DNA of 64,000 bases from Hetaerina americana (lineage: Eukaryota; Arthropoda; Insecta; Odonata; Calopterygidae): the NCBI GenBank assembly GCA_022747635.1, contig JAKTNV010000011.1, forward strand, positions 16,405,975 to 16,469,974, written 5' to 3'. Below, one piece after another: positions 23,375 through 36,700 of this stretch. Every line of letters starts with the position of its first letter. Position 1 is the first letter of the stretch. Under the pieces are notes generated by a model. That model had not been told where the DNA came from, made no database searches, and was given only the letters and a program-made list of their open reading frames with translations. The translations under genes were made by a program, and so were the position numbers.

Positions 23375-23667
23375 GTTGAGGAGACGAATGGCAACTGAGG
23401 TCGTCTGCGCCATTAGGGATATATGTGAGTCATTTGGTAGGGGTAGGATGCTGAGGGAATGGTGGAGAGAGAAACCCAGCGTCGGAATCAGCCTGCCTTA
23501 AAGTAAGGCACATATCGGGCAAATGTGTCCGACGGAAAGCGACTCGAGGTGTTCTCTCCACAAGGTACCCTTAGGTATGCCACTGAAAATAAATCCTGCC
23601 ATCTTCATGATTCGAATCCGGAATCTAAGGGTGCGAAGCCAAGACATTAGCCACCCCGCCATTCCTA
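23375..23667 (-). mobile_element. Diverged full-length SINE of family B, antisense
   Basis: The minus strand starts near 23667 with a tRNA-like head (GGGGTGGCTAATGTC, then B box GGATTCGAATC). It continues with TTCAGTGGCATACC, CTTGTGGAGAGAACACC, CGTCGGACACATT, GACGCTGGGTTTCTCTC and GACCTCAGTTGCC, in the same order as the copy at 21182-21483. Substitutions are far more numerous than between the other two copies. The 13-bp stem beside the boxes is not preserved here. This is either an old copy or another subfamily. Confidence 0.8.
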
Positions 23668-25239
23668 TTCCTTCTTTTCTTCACAGAAAACACACAATTC
23701 TCTTATAACCGCTTTCATATTTAGATAAAATGTTCTAGCATTCAGGAGAACCCAGTTCATGTGAATTTCTTGTGTGTTCTACTCACTAAAACAGCAAATC
23801 ATCTGATGGAATGAAGGGGTGAAATGAACATCAAATCCGTTTAAGTAATTCTTCGTGAAATCCTCCGGGTGAAACTTTCCAAAAAAATCTGCTGACAGCA
23901 TTTCCGAGAATCTCGCGGGGAGTTGCAACTTAAAGGGGATTTCCATTACACCGATGAGTTCATGGTAGCGAAATAGCGAAATGCCACACCCTCGGTAGCC
24001 TCTCTGAATACAAATCCGAGGGTTTTCGTATTTCAAGATTATTCAGAGTTGTTACACGACTTCAGAATGTTTTTTAGCACAACGAAACCACATATGGTAT
24101 GTGGTAGTCCGGTGAACAGAGCTTTTGCTAACTAACGGGAAGCCTCGCGAAAAGTTCCCGGTGACATTCCCAGGCACCTGAGCTTAGCGCAAACTGGGAG
24201 ATTTTTATGGGACCAGACCTTTCTGAGAGAATATAGGCGCAACATGGAAATAAACTCCGAACCCCGGTTTGTATCTTTCTCATACCTCGGCGATCGTAGG
24301 GTTTAGTGTTAAGGGAGCTCTACCATAATCTACCAATCCGATCAAACTTGCGGTTGACTAGTGCGTTTTTATTAAGAACTGTTTTTGACAAAAATGGGCA
24401 AGGGTTGATAGTGACTTTCTTCATTACCATACTTCAATAGCGCAAAAAATTACTCTACTAAGGTTAAAAATAAGAGATCAAGTTTTGAAAACTTCCACTC
24501 ACCATTAAATATTAAAAATTATTTTTATGTTCCCGCATCGCTCACTAAACATCAGTTAAGTATATGTGATAATTTACTTTCATCCGAAAAACTGCAAACG
24601 AAAATTCAAAAGTTTTAAAGTATTATTGGTAGATATTAAATTGCGATAAATGCATGCTGAAATTGAATGATAAATCCTTAAGAACACTTACCCTGGACTT
24701 CAAAGGCGCATTTGGATGATTGTATGAGGCAGATGATTAGAGAGACCACAACAGAAATTTATGACCGGAAGGAAATTACCAAAATATTAAATGTACTGAG
24801 GATTGGGGAAGAGAAGCTGGGCAACCACCTTAAACTACATTTGACAAAATACAAAAAGAAATACCCAATGAGCCATCTTCTCTGACGGACGGAGTAATGA
24901 CTCCGTAATTTTGAGCCCAGAAAACTGTGAACTTTTCGGTCTGAAAACCGCCACCCTTTAGTCATAATCCTGAATCAAATCCGTGGCTTCTTAAATAATT
25001 ATTCGTATTGAATTGATGAGAAAAAAGGAGAAACGAGTACATTTTTTTAGTGGCTGATAATAATTACGTTCCTAACGTTCTCTAAATGAACTATCTAGAA
25101 GACATCGCAAATTATTTCAAATAATATCTACTAAAACCTTCACAATATCAATACCGAAATTGGGAATCGAACTAATGTTTCTAGCGGTAAATAACTATTA
25201 TGGTATCCATTGTAAGATACCCGTCAAAGATAAGAATTC
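23668..25239. other. Unassigned sequence
   Basis: Minus-strand frames at 23779-24036 and 24759-24965 show no known motif. A weak palindrome-like CATATGGTATGTGG lies near 24091. Otherwise nothing stands out. Confidence 0.35.
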
Positions 25240-26335
25240 ATGAGACTAGCAGATGAATTCATCCATTACTTGTTTGACCATTGAACAGATGACTAGCTTT
25301 AAATGCCTAGGAATAACCCTTGACGAATCTTTAAAATGGCAACAAGACAGCGAGAGTGTAGCTAATATTATGAGACGAACCATTTTCATTTCATTTAAAG
25401 AAAGTGTCTTTTACAGTTCTTAAGGATAATATTAAATGCCTTATCTCATTCCTGACTAAGTTATGGCATATTCCGCTGGGGTGGAGCTAATTTCAGTTCA
25501 TTAAAACCTTAAGTTTTACTACGAAAAAGAATAGTTACCATGTAAACCTAACGTTTGAAATATATTTCTTTTATATAAGACCCAACGTGTATAGTCTACT
25601 ACCGGGTTCCTACGTCAATACAGAATCCATGAAAATTATTGTAAAGAATGTGTGAGCCCGACTTTTCACAGAGAAGGATCTGGAGGATCTATTGTAACTG
25701 TAATGACTAATCTTTACTTATTGGGAATGCATAAAATAATTTACTATTTTATTTGTGTTGAATTGTGGATGCATTGTTAATTGACGAAGTTTGGAAATCT
25801 TTTCGCGAGTATTTCATGGCCAAAACAATGTTGGGCGGCGGCCTTAATACAGGAATAGCTTCAAAGCAACCTTGTTACTCCTGTGTTTATGAGTCTCTAT
25901 TCTATACTTATGTGCGATTACTTATCTATACTTACTCTATATACTTATGTGCGATTATGCTATTCTAAAGTAATTAATATATTTTATGATTATACTTTCT
26001 GTGAAGTTCTTACTCATTTAATTTATGAGAATCGCATAGAATTAAAAACTGCCATGGGGACACGAAATATTCCTGAAATAAATTTAATTAGCATAGGTAC
26101 ACAAAGCCATTTGCATAGAATGTATAACGAAGAATCATATTGTGCTGTAAGAATTATCAATGAAAGTCGAGCCAAGAGAAATGTCTCAACTGAATCGTCC
26201 TAATTTTCCATGCTGGAGAGAGGCAATTACACCCTCGTATCATTTCGAGCAAAACTAAATAGGGATGAGTTTCAACTCATGTTGATGACTAGCAATAAAT
26301 GTTTTTAATACAAACTCACAATTCCGACAATTATT
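25240..26335 (+). mobile_element. CR1/L2-like LINE 3' relic
   Basis: A plus-strand frame at 25281-25425 reads IEQMTSFKCLGITLDESLKW followed by a NIMRR stretch. This matches the ..FKYLGITLD..LKW..H block after the catalytic site of CR1/L2/Jockey-type reverse transcriptases. After a shift, YGIFRWGGANFSSLKP at about 25460-25510 corresponds to the YGI..WGGA....LKPL motif. The C-terminal part persists as an open frame to 26203 without clear motifs, followed by AKLNRDEFQ near 26250. Multiple stops show that it is dead. It differs in sequence from the LINE at 20950-22030. Confidence 0.75.
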
Positions 26336-27889
26336 GTAAAGCTTAGGGTCCACTAGCTTTTGAGTACAGAAGTCGGGAATTGGGCCTTTTTTGGCTAAAA
26401 CTTATTATCATTGAGAAAATTCAGGCACATTTTGCCAGTCATCGGTAAAAAAAAACTACCTTCTCTCCGCTGGGGCACTCCCAAAACCGGTTTATTTGGT
26501 AGGTTTATTAACTGTTTTTAATGCATTCATTGTGATTTGCATGATTTTTTTCTCATATGTACTTTCCCGTTACCGAAGAAAACCTCCCTTAATATTTCTC
26601 CCCTATTATTTGACTACAAGATGGTCAAATAACATTGGAGCTCACGATATCAACACGCGTATGCAAGTGTCGTCCTAAGCTTCAACGAAAAAAAGAACAT
26701 TTTGCGCACAGGTGAACACGAAAAATACGTAATTACTCAAAACTCAATCGGGAAAAGCACACTTCCATCTGAGACTGCGAATTTAAGCATGGAAGAGTGA
26801 AACAGAAAAATCATATTGCCAATTGTAATCACGAATTTTTACCCGAGGGTTGGAAAAATATCTCAAAGATGTCATATTTTTAAGCGGAAACCAGGTGTCC
26901 TTCCAAATGTGTGCCATGAAATTTGGTGAGGGGAAAAAACGAATAAATATGCAAAGGAGGGTATTCCAATAATCCTGTTCATGATTGGCCCAAAGTCTCC
27001 TCACGCAAAATGATTGAAAGTTGATATTTTTTTATCAGCCAAAAATACATCAGACCTCATATAAAATGAGGTCTCCATTAGCGGGGGTAAAATTTTTAGC
27101 CACAAATTAGGAGCCACAGAAAGAGAAATAATAAATGTGTCACCAATCGCTTTCGTTTTACGAGTTGTAATATATTCTTCTTGGTCCACAGCTCGGTGAT
27201 TTTTTTCTGAGCTAATAAAAAAGCCGTAAAAAAGGGACGTCCTCCCTTCGTCTCATTTTCCCCCTCAGGTTAGGAAAACGTCAGAGATGTCGCCCCTGTT
27301 TCTTCGTTTAAGGCGTCGCCCTCCTGGTTTTCCTCGTAAGGAATTCCAGAATGTGTCCGCGAGGTGTTTTATTTTCCTCCTGCCCGAAAGAGCGCTCGGA
27401 GAGGCATATATCGACCGACCCCTCCAAGGGCACTATTCGAATTCAGGCGCCACACGTCATTATTGCGTCACGGACCCCGAAAAATGAGAGCGGGACCACT
27501 TCGAAGGGCCTTGTACCACTGGGTGCTCCTTCCGGATACCTAACGGCGTGACAGTGATTCATCGAATTTCGGGAACCAAAATCTTCACTAGATGAAACCA
27601 AATACGCCGCAAAATCATTTTCGGCTGGGATAAAGATTAGACAGTGTAATGTAATATTTCCCCCTTGGATTTTAAAAACATACCGCATGAATTTTTCAAA
27701 ATATCTGATTCCTTTTTTGATGCAAAGGAAGAAAAGTGACATTATCGGAAATAAAAATGAAACGAAGAAGAACTAGGCATAGGCTCCGTTGAGAAAGCAT
27801 GTTAGCGATGGATTAGTGAAAACTTTTATATGGATCTTGGCTGTTTAATGCTCGGACACTTGGTTGTTGAAGCAAGATGATATGGGTAG
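26336..27889. other. Unassigned stretch; 27240-27560 GC/CpG-rich
   Basis: The part from 27240 to 27560 is richer in G, C and CpG than its surroundings and contains short frames on both strands without recognisable domains. AGACCTCAT and ATGAGGTCT at 27052-27060 and 27066-27074 form a 9-bp hairpin with a 5-base loop. No gene can be supported. Confidence 0.35.
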
Positions 27890-28278
27890 ACTGAAGGATT
27901 TTGAGACTTGGGTATTAGAAGGATGGGAAAGGTGAAATGGACGGAAAGAAAGACAAACGAAGAGGTGCTAGGTAGGCATATTTCGGGAGGAGACGGGATA
28001 TTTGGAGAAATCCAAAGGATGAAGAAAAATGAATGCAGAGCACTTTTATTGACGATGACACGTTGAAGACAGTAATCGAGGGGAGAAACTTAGGCAAGCG
28101 AGGAAGGGGTAGGAAAAAGGCTAGGAATTCTGGACGGAATGAAGGGAGGGAGGAAGTATTCGGAATTGAAGATAGGTAGTGAGGGATATCAGTTTGTGTC
28201 TTGTTAGGCGAGCTCAAGAAATGTAGGTGCGTCAAGTCCATATTCATCCTACTTACGGTAGATTCTCAAATTAATGGA
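27890..28278 (+). mobile_element. LINE 3' relic, same family as those at 2.1 and 33 kb
   Basis: The plus strand reads WKWTERKTNEEVLG near 27930, the M.W.DRKTNEEVL block. Shifted frames then give GRKRLGILDGMKGGRK-like remains near 28110-28150 (usual form GRGR.R...LD..K.G). Nucleotide similarity to 33360-33690 continues through GTCTTGTTAGGCGA into the 3' UTR. Only the last few hundred bases of the element are present, and stops are frequent. Confidence 0.75.
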
Positions 28279-28657
28279 TTTACTCGTATTAATCTAAGGC
28301 ATAGTGAGTGGCAATGTAATGTTTCGGTTTCAGGTTGAAGGAAACGTTAAATTTGATGATTTTTCTGTAATATATTATTATCCAATATTTCAACATGAAT
28401 AAAGCCTATTTTATCAGTGAATCTGTCCACTTAAAAAGGTAGTGCTGTTTGCTTACACCCCTTCGGTTGGGAGCCCATGCACCAAATCAGTGCTTCTCAT
28501 GAAGGCTGCAGATTACAACAACATACAATATATATGTTTATTTTGTCAGAAAAATCAAATATTTCGAAAAAATTACACACATAAGACTATTTTTTTAAAT
28601 CAGAACCGGTCATGACTTCAGTAATTTTTTATCATCGTGGAATTTTGCAGTTCTTCG

Positions 28658-28661
<4 letters not shown>
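28279..28661. other. Unassigned AT-rich sequence
   Basis: Nothing recognisable was found before the (TA)n tract. Confidence 0.3.

Positions 28662-28712
<51 letters not shown>
28662..28712. repeat. (TA)n microsatellite
   Basis: This is an uninterrupted TA array of about 25 units. Confidence 0.95.
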
Positions 28713-28717
<5 letters not shown>

Positions 28718-29164
28718 ATTTGAGGGCAATATCTTCACCTCGCGTCCCCCTTTCATACGAAGTGGTACACATATATTATTAAGAATAATGGATTTTCATT
28801 TCGTTCGCCACGCTAAGTCATATTGTACTTGTTCAATAATCACGTTCAATAACCTCATATTTTGGAGACGAGCTCCTTCGCGCAGAACATTTTTCTTCGA
28901 GCCAAGCTCGCAAATCACTTCAATAGCTATAACTCCCAGTTGAACACGAAAGACTACATATTTTTTTCTAAATCAGTTCCGCTACACTAGAAAGAGTCGC
29001 AATCGAATCTAAGGACCTAAAGGTGATTTTCGGGATATAGGGGAATCTTTTTATTTTTAACATAAATAGGAGACTCCATCGAGATCTGACTGATATCGCT
29101 GAGTTTTAACCTAAGTATGGTGTTAAAAAACCATAAACACAGTAATCAACCCGAAGTTCGATTT
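28713..29164. other. Unassigned sequence
   Basis: I see no gene or classifiable repeat. Confidence 0.3.
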
Positions 29165-29412
29165 GGTAGGTGATTGTAGAGGTCAACCAGCCTTAATGCT
29201 GGGTGACCGCCCGACGGCACATGTAATTCACACATCTGATTAATAGGGCTAGTTCCTATCCCTGTGCCGGGTATGACTTCTCGAGAAGATTTGTGACCTG
29301 AAAAATCACACAGGTTGCGTGAAGCTAAGGTTGCTCGGACTGGCGTGCCCGAGAATCGAACCCGAGCCCTCCGGTCAGTAGTGCAACTTTCTACCCCTGG
29401 ACTACCACCAAC
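29165..29412 (-). mobile_element. tRNA-derived SINE (family C), antisense
   Basis: On the minus strand, 29412 to 29340 is tRNA-like. TGGTAGTCCAGGGGTAGA serves as A box, and GGTTCGATTCTCGGGCACGC is a near-perfect T-arm with B box. The sequence continues past the tRNA-like part into a unique body of about 150 bases that includes the small inverted repeat CAGCATTAAGGCTG. It therefore looks like a SINE rather than a tRNA gene. Its body is unlike family B. No target duplication was seen. Confidence 0.7.
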
Positions 29413-32400
29413 CCCAAGTAAAATGTCATGTAAACAATATCATTTTCGTATAAGGAGGGTGAAATACAGTTGGGAAGTTTTATAACAATCTTAAGATGTA
29501 ATATTATCAAATTTGAAATTTTTAGGCTCGAATTATGAATTTTAATTCTGATTGTACAGCCCGTTACATATGACATACTTCTTAATTCTCTTCAAGGCTA
29601 TATTGTCCCTACCGTGGTTTCGACGTTCCCGCATAATTTTCCATTAGACGGAATGAAGGAAGGCAGACATTGAAGAAGGGTTGTCTGTAATGTAGGGCGT
29701 CGCATAGTATGGTTTTTAAAGAGACGATTAGTCTATGTATCCACTCAAAAATGTAACAGTTAGAATGCCATCAATAATAATGAGGATAGAATACATTCGC
29801 AAAATATCATCACGGGCATGGGTTTTGGGTCAAATCTGATGGTTCGGCTCCAGTGAAATCCACTGAGGTTTGTGGGGGGAGGGGCAGCTAGCATACGGGC
29901 CACCAGTGACGTAACTGGACATTTTTAACTTCATTAAGTTCTAGTTAAAATGAAGTTTACCTTTGAATATGGTGGAAAAATTTCGAAGTTGGGATAGAAA
30001 AAAAATCCAGTGAGGTTTATTGTAAGCTTTGCTCTCCTTTCATTGCTCGATAGCCAAAAATGACGTCACCTTATATAAATTCTTACTCCCTCCCCTGTGA
30101 AAGTTTAATGATAATTTAAACAATATACCAATTGAAAACTATCATTGTTGTTTCACGTCAAACATTTGTGAAATGATACCTACATAAGGATGAAGCCAAT
30201 GTTAGTTTTTTTTATTTTTATTTAGTGATTGGGGCACGAACGATACTATTATCTAAGTTGAATTTTAAATTTATCTTCCGTTTGAATTAACATTAAAATC
30301 TATCAAAGATGCATTACTTTTCCCAAAGAAAACACATTGCTGACCTGAAAGAACTGAAGCCATTGCATTCCCCTATTAAGAATCAAAACACGTTTACAGC
30401 TTCATCTTTCCCACAAGTCATGTCTGCTCTTGGCCGGGCGGGCTGACGTAGGAGTCTTAATAACAGACCATGGAGGTAACTAGACAACGAGGTGAAAAAT
30501 ACAAACTCAACTAATAGTCTGCCATTCCCTCAAAATGAAATGTGTATGTATAGCCCACTACTTTACTTCCAGCAGGCCTCAACCCTTGATATAATATGGC
30601 ATTTTCGAAAGAGAAGAAATATCAGGGGATGCACCAAGTAAAATTCGAATTTTTCTGTAGCTCTTAGGGGTGCAAGAAGTTCCTGGTAGTAGGATTTAAG
30701 AGGCACTTAACCTGGAAATTTTGGAAAATTCTAGAAACGGTTCTTATTTTTTCCATTCTTCTGAACAAAAACTCTGAAATCTCTAAATGTGTACGTTTAT
30801 AATCTCTACTTATTATAACCAATTACGTAGCTCCATTTCACGCAAAACCATATATCCGAGTAGAATTTTATCAGCCTCTTCCGTTGATAAATGTAAATTT
30901 CACCCGGTAAATTATTCTTTTCCTCACTGAAAGAGGCCTTGTCGAAGTTTTAATTACCTTTGCGAATTTTCCACACAAAATATTAATAACTCATACTTCC
31001 TTTAGCTTCTGAGGTGGTCTACCTCGCCGCCGCATTTAAATAACCTCAAATTCAAGTGCCTGAATAAATTTATATTGGAAAAGACCAGACACCACCACGG
31101 GGAAATGACGTGAGTCAAAAAGATCGCCACGCTCGTCTGGGACAGCGGAAGCGCCGCCATCACGACCGCCCATATGGATACCGTAGACTTCGCACCCGTG
31201 TCGGCACTTGTTTTCTTTTTTCACGTTATTCAACTTCCAATTTAACATTCCCCTTCTTGGCTTCCAAAACTCGTAAGGTCGCGAGATGTCGACACAGATC
31301 CGGATTTCGCTCCGACAGAGGTACGCGCCTCTAATTGGGCAAACCTTTTTCCCGACGAGATTAAATTTTTTCCCGAGTTTTTTCATAATTCCTCATGGGA
31401 TCCGCCCATATCGATAGGCTTACAGAAGGACGGCTTATAAGTCCTTTTAGTATGCGCGGGCGACCTCTTGTTTACACGCCGCCCCGTTTCGCTCGAAAAT
31501 TTCAGAATTGAAAAAGTATCGGACACCTGTTATTATCTAAATGGTCATTACTAAATTCCCTGTGATGGGGGAGAGGTGGTGGAGGAGGCAATGCATTCCG
31601 TCCTTCCCACACCACGTGTGACTCACATTAAGAAGAACGGTTCGAATTGTCGAATTGACGAAAACGTTTTTATCAGTAGAGAACCCCACCTTATTTAATA
31701 ATCGGCTCATTTTCTTGCCTCATTGGACAACTAACGAGCTTTCCCGAATGCCAAACTAAAAAGTCCTTCGGGAGGAGGTCCTCTTGATATACTTACGAGA
31801 GCCCTTTACTTTAAACTATACGGTGCCATTGAATAAGAAATTACTTATCCAAGAAAATTCATGAGCTGATAAAAAATTATGATAGCAATATTAAAAATTA
31901 ATTAGGTATAATAATGATGGAGACAGTCCATGTCAACTAATTATTCAATAAATAGTTCACTAAGACTAGACGTGAACTTAAACGCTTCTGCCTTAGTGTG
32001 AATGGACTCAATTAGAAAAAACTATAATGAAAAATAAAAGTAAATTTTTTTGTTAAGCTCTCAGAAATGTACGCGGATTAATTCATTTAAATTAGGGCAT
32101 TTTAAAAATAACTTCGTCCATATTATAAAAATGGGATCAATATCAGATCAATATAAGAATAACAATTTTTTCTTGACAAGGAGCTTTTGATCTCGTGTGG
32201 TTGTAAGAAATTCCGAATTTACCCACCCTTCACTCCATTCAAACCAGTTTTCCAGACATTAAGGATACATTGAGAAAGCACAGTTACGACAATTGTAATC
32301 GCTTGAATAGGCATGTACATCGTACGACACTGGTACCAATTTGGGAATTTCTTTTGCGTATCATTGGAAACTGAAAACTTAGCTATCCAACCGCAAACTT

Positions 32401-32925
32401 CTGAAACCGCTAGATAGTATGTGCTCAAGACCATTTTTTTCATATAATTTACTATAAAATTTTATTTTCAGTAGTAAAACTTGCATGAGAATTGTATGAG
32501 ATAGCGAGATGATACATTGTCATGTGTTACAAATAGAAAAAGGGTATAAATGAAAAAATTATTTAACTCGCTTCAATCATGAAGTGAAAAGAGAGGTGTT
32601 TTGGAATTCCTTACTAATGTAGCCTGATAAAGTTGTATTTTTAATGTTACGGAATATTCCTTCAATCAAATTATATCAAATTGGTAAAGAATTCCCCTTT
32701 TTCATGAGATTAATTTTTTGAAACTATTTTGAAATACAAATATCTTAAAATAATCGATTATTTTAATTCATTCAAATCACCTTTTTTCCATGAGAACACG
32801 AATATAGAACGGAATTCATTTCAACGTATATGCGGAGGAGATGGTTAAAAAATTTATGAGAAGACTAGGAGATAAGAAAGAATACCGCAAATCTGATTTT
32901 TTCATGAATCATATTTTCGGATTAT
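29413..32925. other. Unassigned stretch; 31020-31400 less AT-rich
   Basis: Overlapping frames on both strands at 31036-31386 (-) and 31110-31334 (+) lie in a locally GC-richer, CpG-containing segment. Neither protein is recognisable, and having both strands open points to composition rather than coding. The rest is AT-rich and featureless to me. Confidence 0.35.
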
Positions 32926-33700
32926 AAAGCTTTAATTAGCCAGACAGTCAAATGGTTATAATCACTGCTGAACTCATAAGAAATTTGGTGGGATGTATTT
33001 TGAATGAGAAACAACGTAAATAAAACAAAGATTATCCCGTTTTCGATAAAGAAGAAAGCTAAATTAAATATCAAAAGAGGATATCTTAAACTAAGGCAGG
33101 GGGAACATTCTATCAATCTCGAATGTGTTTTGGGCGAAAATGGTCAAAGTAGTATAGGCATAAGACGAAGAATAGCGTTTATAGCGAATAACGAGTTTTT
33201 CCCGACGAGGAGGAAGTTGACAATTAGGACACCGTGTAAGTATATTGAGAAAAGATAAGTAAAAACCTTTTATAAACAGCGTGATTTTGTACGGCGGGGA
33301 AACTTTGGTAGTTAAAGCAAGAAGATATGTATAGATTGGAATAAATAAAGATATGAGTGCGGAGACGGATAAAAAAGGTATATTTACGGAAAGGAAAACA
33401 AACTCGGGAGGAGAGGATTTTTGGGATAAATCCAAAGGAGAGCAGGAAAGGTGTATGCATAGCATTTTGATTGGCGATGGAATGTTAAAGACTGTGAAAG
33501 AGGGGAGCACAGTAGACAGGCGAGGTGGGGGTAGGAATAGGATAGGCATGTTGGACGGAATAAGGGGAAAAGGAATGTGGGTGGAATTGAAGAAGGGTGT
33601 CAGGTTTTGTCTTGTTAGGCGATGCTTAGAAATGTAACGGTGTTTACTCCATGTCCATCTAAAACCTACCTTAATTGGCAGATGACCAAATAAATAAATA
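32926..33700 (+). mobile_element. LINE 3' relic, best-preserved copy of its family
   Basis: The relic starts near 32950 with DSQMVIITAELIRNLVGCIL, where the catalytic FADD is decayed. An 84-codon frame at 33004-33258 then holds NNVNKTKIIPFSIKKKAKLN, ENGQSSIGIRRRIAF and FFPTRRKL, matching INV.KTK.M.FS..K, T.DG....EIRRRI and the A..AF..R..L block. After a shift, 33353-33637 carries FTERKTN, GDGMLKTVKEGS, GGGRNRIGMLDGIRG and a final FCLVRRCLEM. This equals TDRKTN..., GDGLL..VIEG, GRGR.R..MLD and the ORF2 stop. A short 3' UTR ends in an AAAT-type tail near 33688-33700. The RT core and endonuclease are missing. Confidence 0.85.
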
Positions 33701-36700
33701 TAACGGAAGTGAATCTATTCCTAACGCAGAAAATTATTAACTAATCATATTTTAAATCAGCTTGAAACCGGAAAGACAGAATCTATTCCTAAAAACATCC
33801 TTCCCAAAACCGGGAAGTATTCATTTAAATTATGATCACATGCAGGTCCAAGTCTATAAAAAACTTAAGCCGAATGGTTTAGCAGTGTTCTTTGTTCCAT
33901 ACACGGTATATTGAAACGAAAAGGAAATGACCTAATCCTCTTCCTGTCGTTAATGAAGCATCGCTAGTCTCTAAGTCCCCGTGAATATAAGCAACCCCAC
34001 GATAATAAGTCGAGCGGGTGGTCTACGTTTCCAAATCGATCATTTAGAACTCGAAATGTCGAATTCTATTGTCCAATGGGCTGGCAGGCAGCCGGCCTCT
34101 ATAATCGGAATACTATTTGTCAATAAAGGATTGAAGAGGTAATGCACGTTTTAACTTACAAAACTTATCTCAAGAAGCGCGGACATATTGTGAGGCGTAA
34201 AAGAGAGGAGCTAGACAAAAATAGATAAAATATTTATTATAACCTACAGGTATGCATGTATAACCCTATTTAAAAGTCGACATAAAAGTTTTTTTTGTAA
34301 TTTCTTTCAAAATGAACTTTGAAGTTTTTACGATCTAATTAGAATTTATCCAAGAAGTATTTATCCATTTTTTAGGCATATCCTGTTACTTTGTTAAACC
34401 TTCTTTATACCATTTGCCACTACTTAACACCACAGACTGCTATCTAGATAAGGTCTAGTTTAACACTAATTGTGACCGAAATGATTGAAAGCTCACTTAT
34501 TTTAGCATTTACGATACCACTGCTTTATCCTATCTTCTTTATCCTATGTACTTTAAAGATTGGATGAACACCTATCGATGACATCACATATACTGCAAGT
34601 ATTTGAGCCTCATTTTTTAATATATTTCTTCAAGGACTGAACAAGAAAGAGAGAGGAGCTGCACAGTTAGTAGAGAACAACTTTAATCGGATACAATGCA
34701 AAAAAATTAATTACAGCCCTAGGTTTGACACCTGAGTGAGCTGAAAGATCGATTCTTAATTGAAGTTATTACAGAAGAAATAATGATATTATTTGATATG
34801 CTAGGTCGATTAAATAATTAAAGCACAGCTGGAAATTGGAATTTCGGACAATTTTGTAAGAATAGGTAGATGTACTGTAGGGTCAAGAGCTCTTTTTTCC
34901 CTCAAAACAATCCAACCTCACAACGAAAAGAGTGAAACGATGTGATAAATTAGTACCCCCCCTCTTCTTCTAACAAATTTCCACGCCTGGTGTTCCGTCA
35001 CCTCCTGCTGCACACCAATTGGCAGCTTACTGGGTAGGGGGGAGACGGACAGGACCCCAGTAAAGAAAAAGAAATATGCTTGTTAAGAGAGTGAATTGCG
35101 TATTGGACAGGACAGACTACATAATTTTTCCACCATAAACTATCAGTTCTTCAATATTTTCTATCGCGCTTGCACCAATCAAGGTCTATATTTTACGGTG
35201 AAAGGCGTCTGGAATCTGCGTTAACTCTCCAGGCATTCAAGTCCCACGTCAACCGGAGTTTCCTCGACCTTTAGGCACGCGCATAACGAAGCGAACGCAT
35301 AAGCGATCGCGCGCCAAAAGGCAGGGGTTCGTAAGGGATGAGAGGGAAAGAGCTCACCTCATTCTCCATTCTTTCAAAGTCAATATTCCACCCCACAAGC
35401 ACCCTCCTGACCACGGCCACGTCCAGCAAACTCTGCGAAGCGTGAACGACGTAACTATTGGCGAGGGATCTCCAGAGGTGACTGACGCCCTTTGGCGCCG
35501 ATCTGATTGGCTTCTGCTTCGAATATCGATCGCCTCTCTCGCCCGTGTGTCTGAAGGTGGGAGGGCATATCGGGCCTGTGAATGTGGTGAACGAACGTTA
35601 CGATGACCTAACCCCCGGCGTCGACTCAGCCAACATCGGCGGACAGAGATCATTATCTACGAGGTGGATTATGACTCGCTTAATGCCGCTGTCGAGTGAT
35701 CACCTCCTTTGATCAATAGCCAAAATCGGTACCCCATTGGAAAGGAAGAGAGGTGCGGCGATTGTTTTTTTTTATCTGTGGGTAGGTGTGTACGTAATGG
35801 GGACTGAGCTGACTCTTTGACGTTAAGTTGATTGATATCTGAACAGAGTTCCAGATTTATCTTCCATTTACTCTGCGCTCCCTTTGTCGGTATGCGGCAT
35901 GCAAGGTATGACTTTATCATTGCATGCCCGAGGTAAAATGTTCGCTGCTTCATGGAGTCGTAATAGAGTTGTTAACAAGGCGCAGAGGTTTGTTTTCATA
36001 TTGAATGCGAATGGCTAATCCATGGGGTCAAAAGATAAAATTTATTTCTCGCAAAATAATTGTTTCTTATATCAAATAATACATACTATATATAGTAAAA
36101 TAAATACACAACGTTATAAATACTGAGATTGATGAATCCTTTTAGAAAAAATAAAATTATAGAGCTTTAAAAATCTTGTGCTATTATAAATTATAATTAT
36201 GCGTAGAGTCCGGAATTACATCTAGAATTACATATACACAAATTAGCGTCTTTAAATTTTGCCATATTATAAATGGTTTTATAGTGAAAAATAATAAGTA
36301 AACAATTCAAATATGCCCAGAGCATTTTCTATGCTTGATCGTTCGACACTCGCAGTACTATACTGTAGAGGTTGAATAAGATTTAACCCTTTTTGTGTAC
36401 TTACGACCACAATGAAGAGATAACTTAATATAACAATTGGTTTTGTTTTACAAATTAAAGGTATTCCGCGATAAAAAGGATTTTATGCTCGGTTACACCT
36501 GGATCACTGAGTATTAACAACAAAAGTTTAGGCCAAAAACTTACAGATTTACGACATATGAGGCCACTCACGTTTTAAATAGACTAGGGAAATTTAAAGA
36601 ATTATTCCCCACTTTGGTAACAAATCTATGTGTAACATGTATAATTATTGATTAATTACGCCGACAATGACTGATATTAATCGGAAAAATGTTTGGAGAA

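Noticed and set aside
29340..29412. Functional tRNA gene on the minus strand
   Set aside because: The T-arm is good, but the sequence continues into a SINE-like body and the acceptor strands do not pair.
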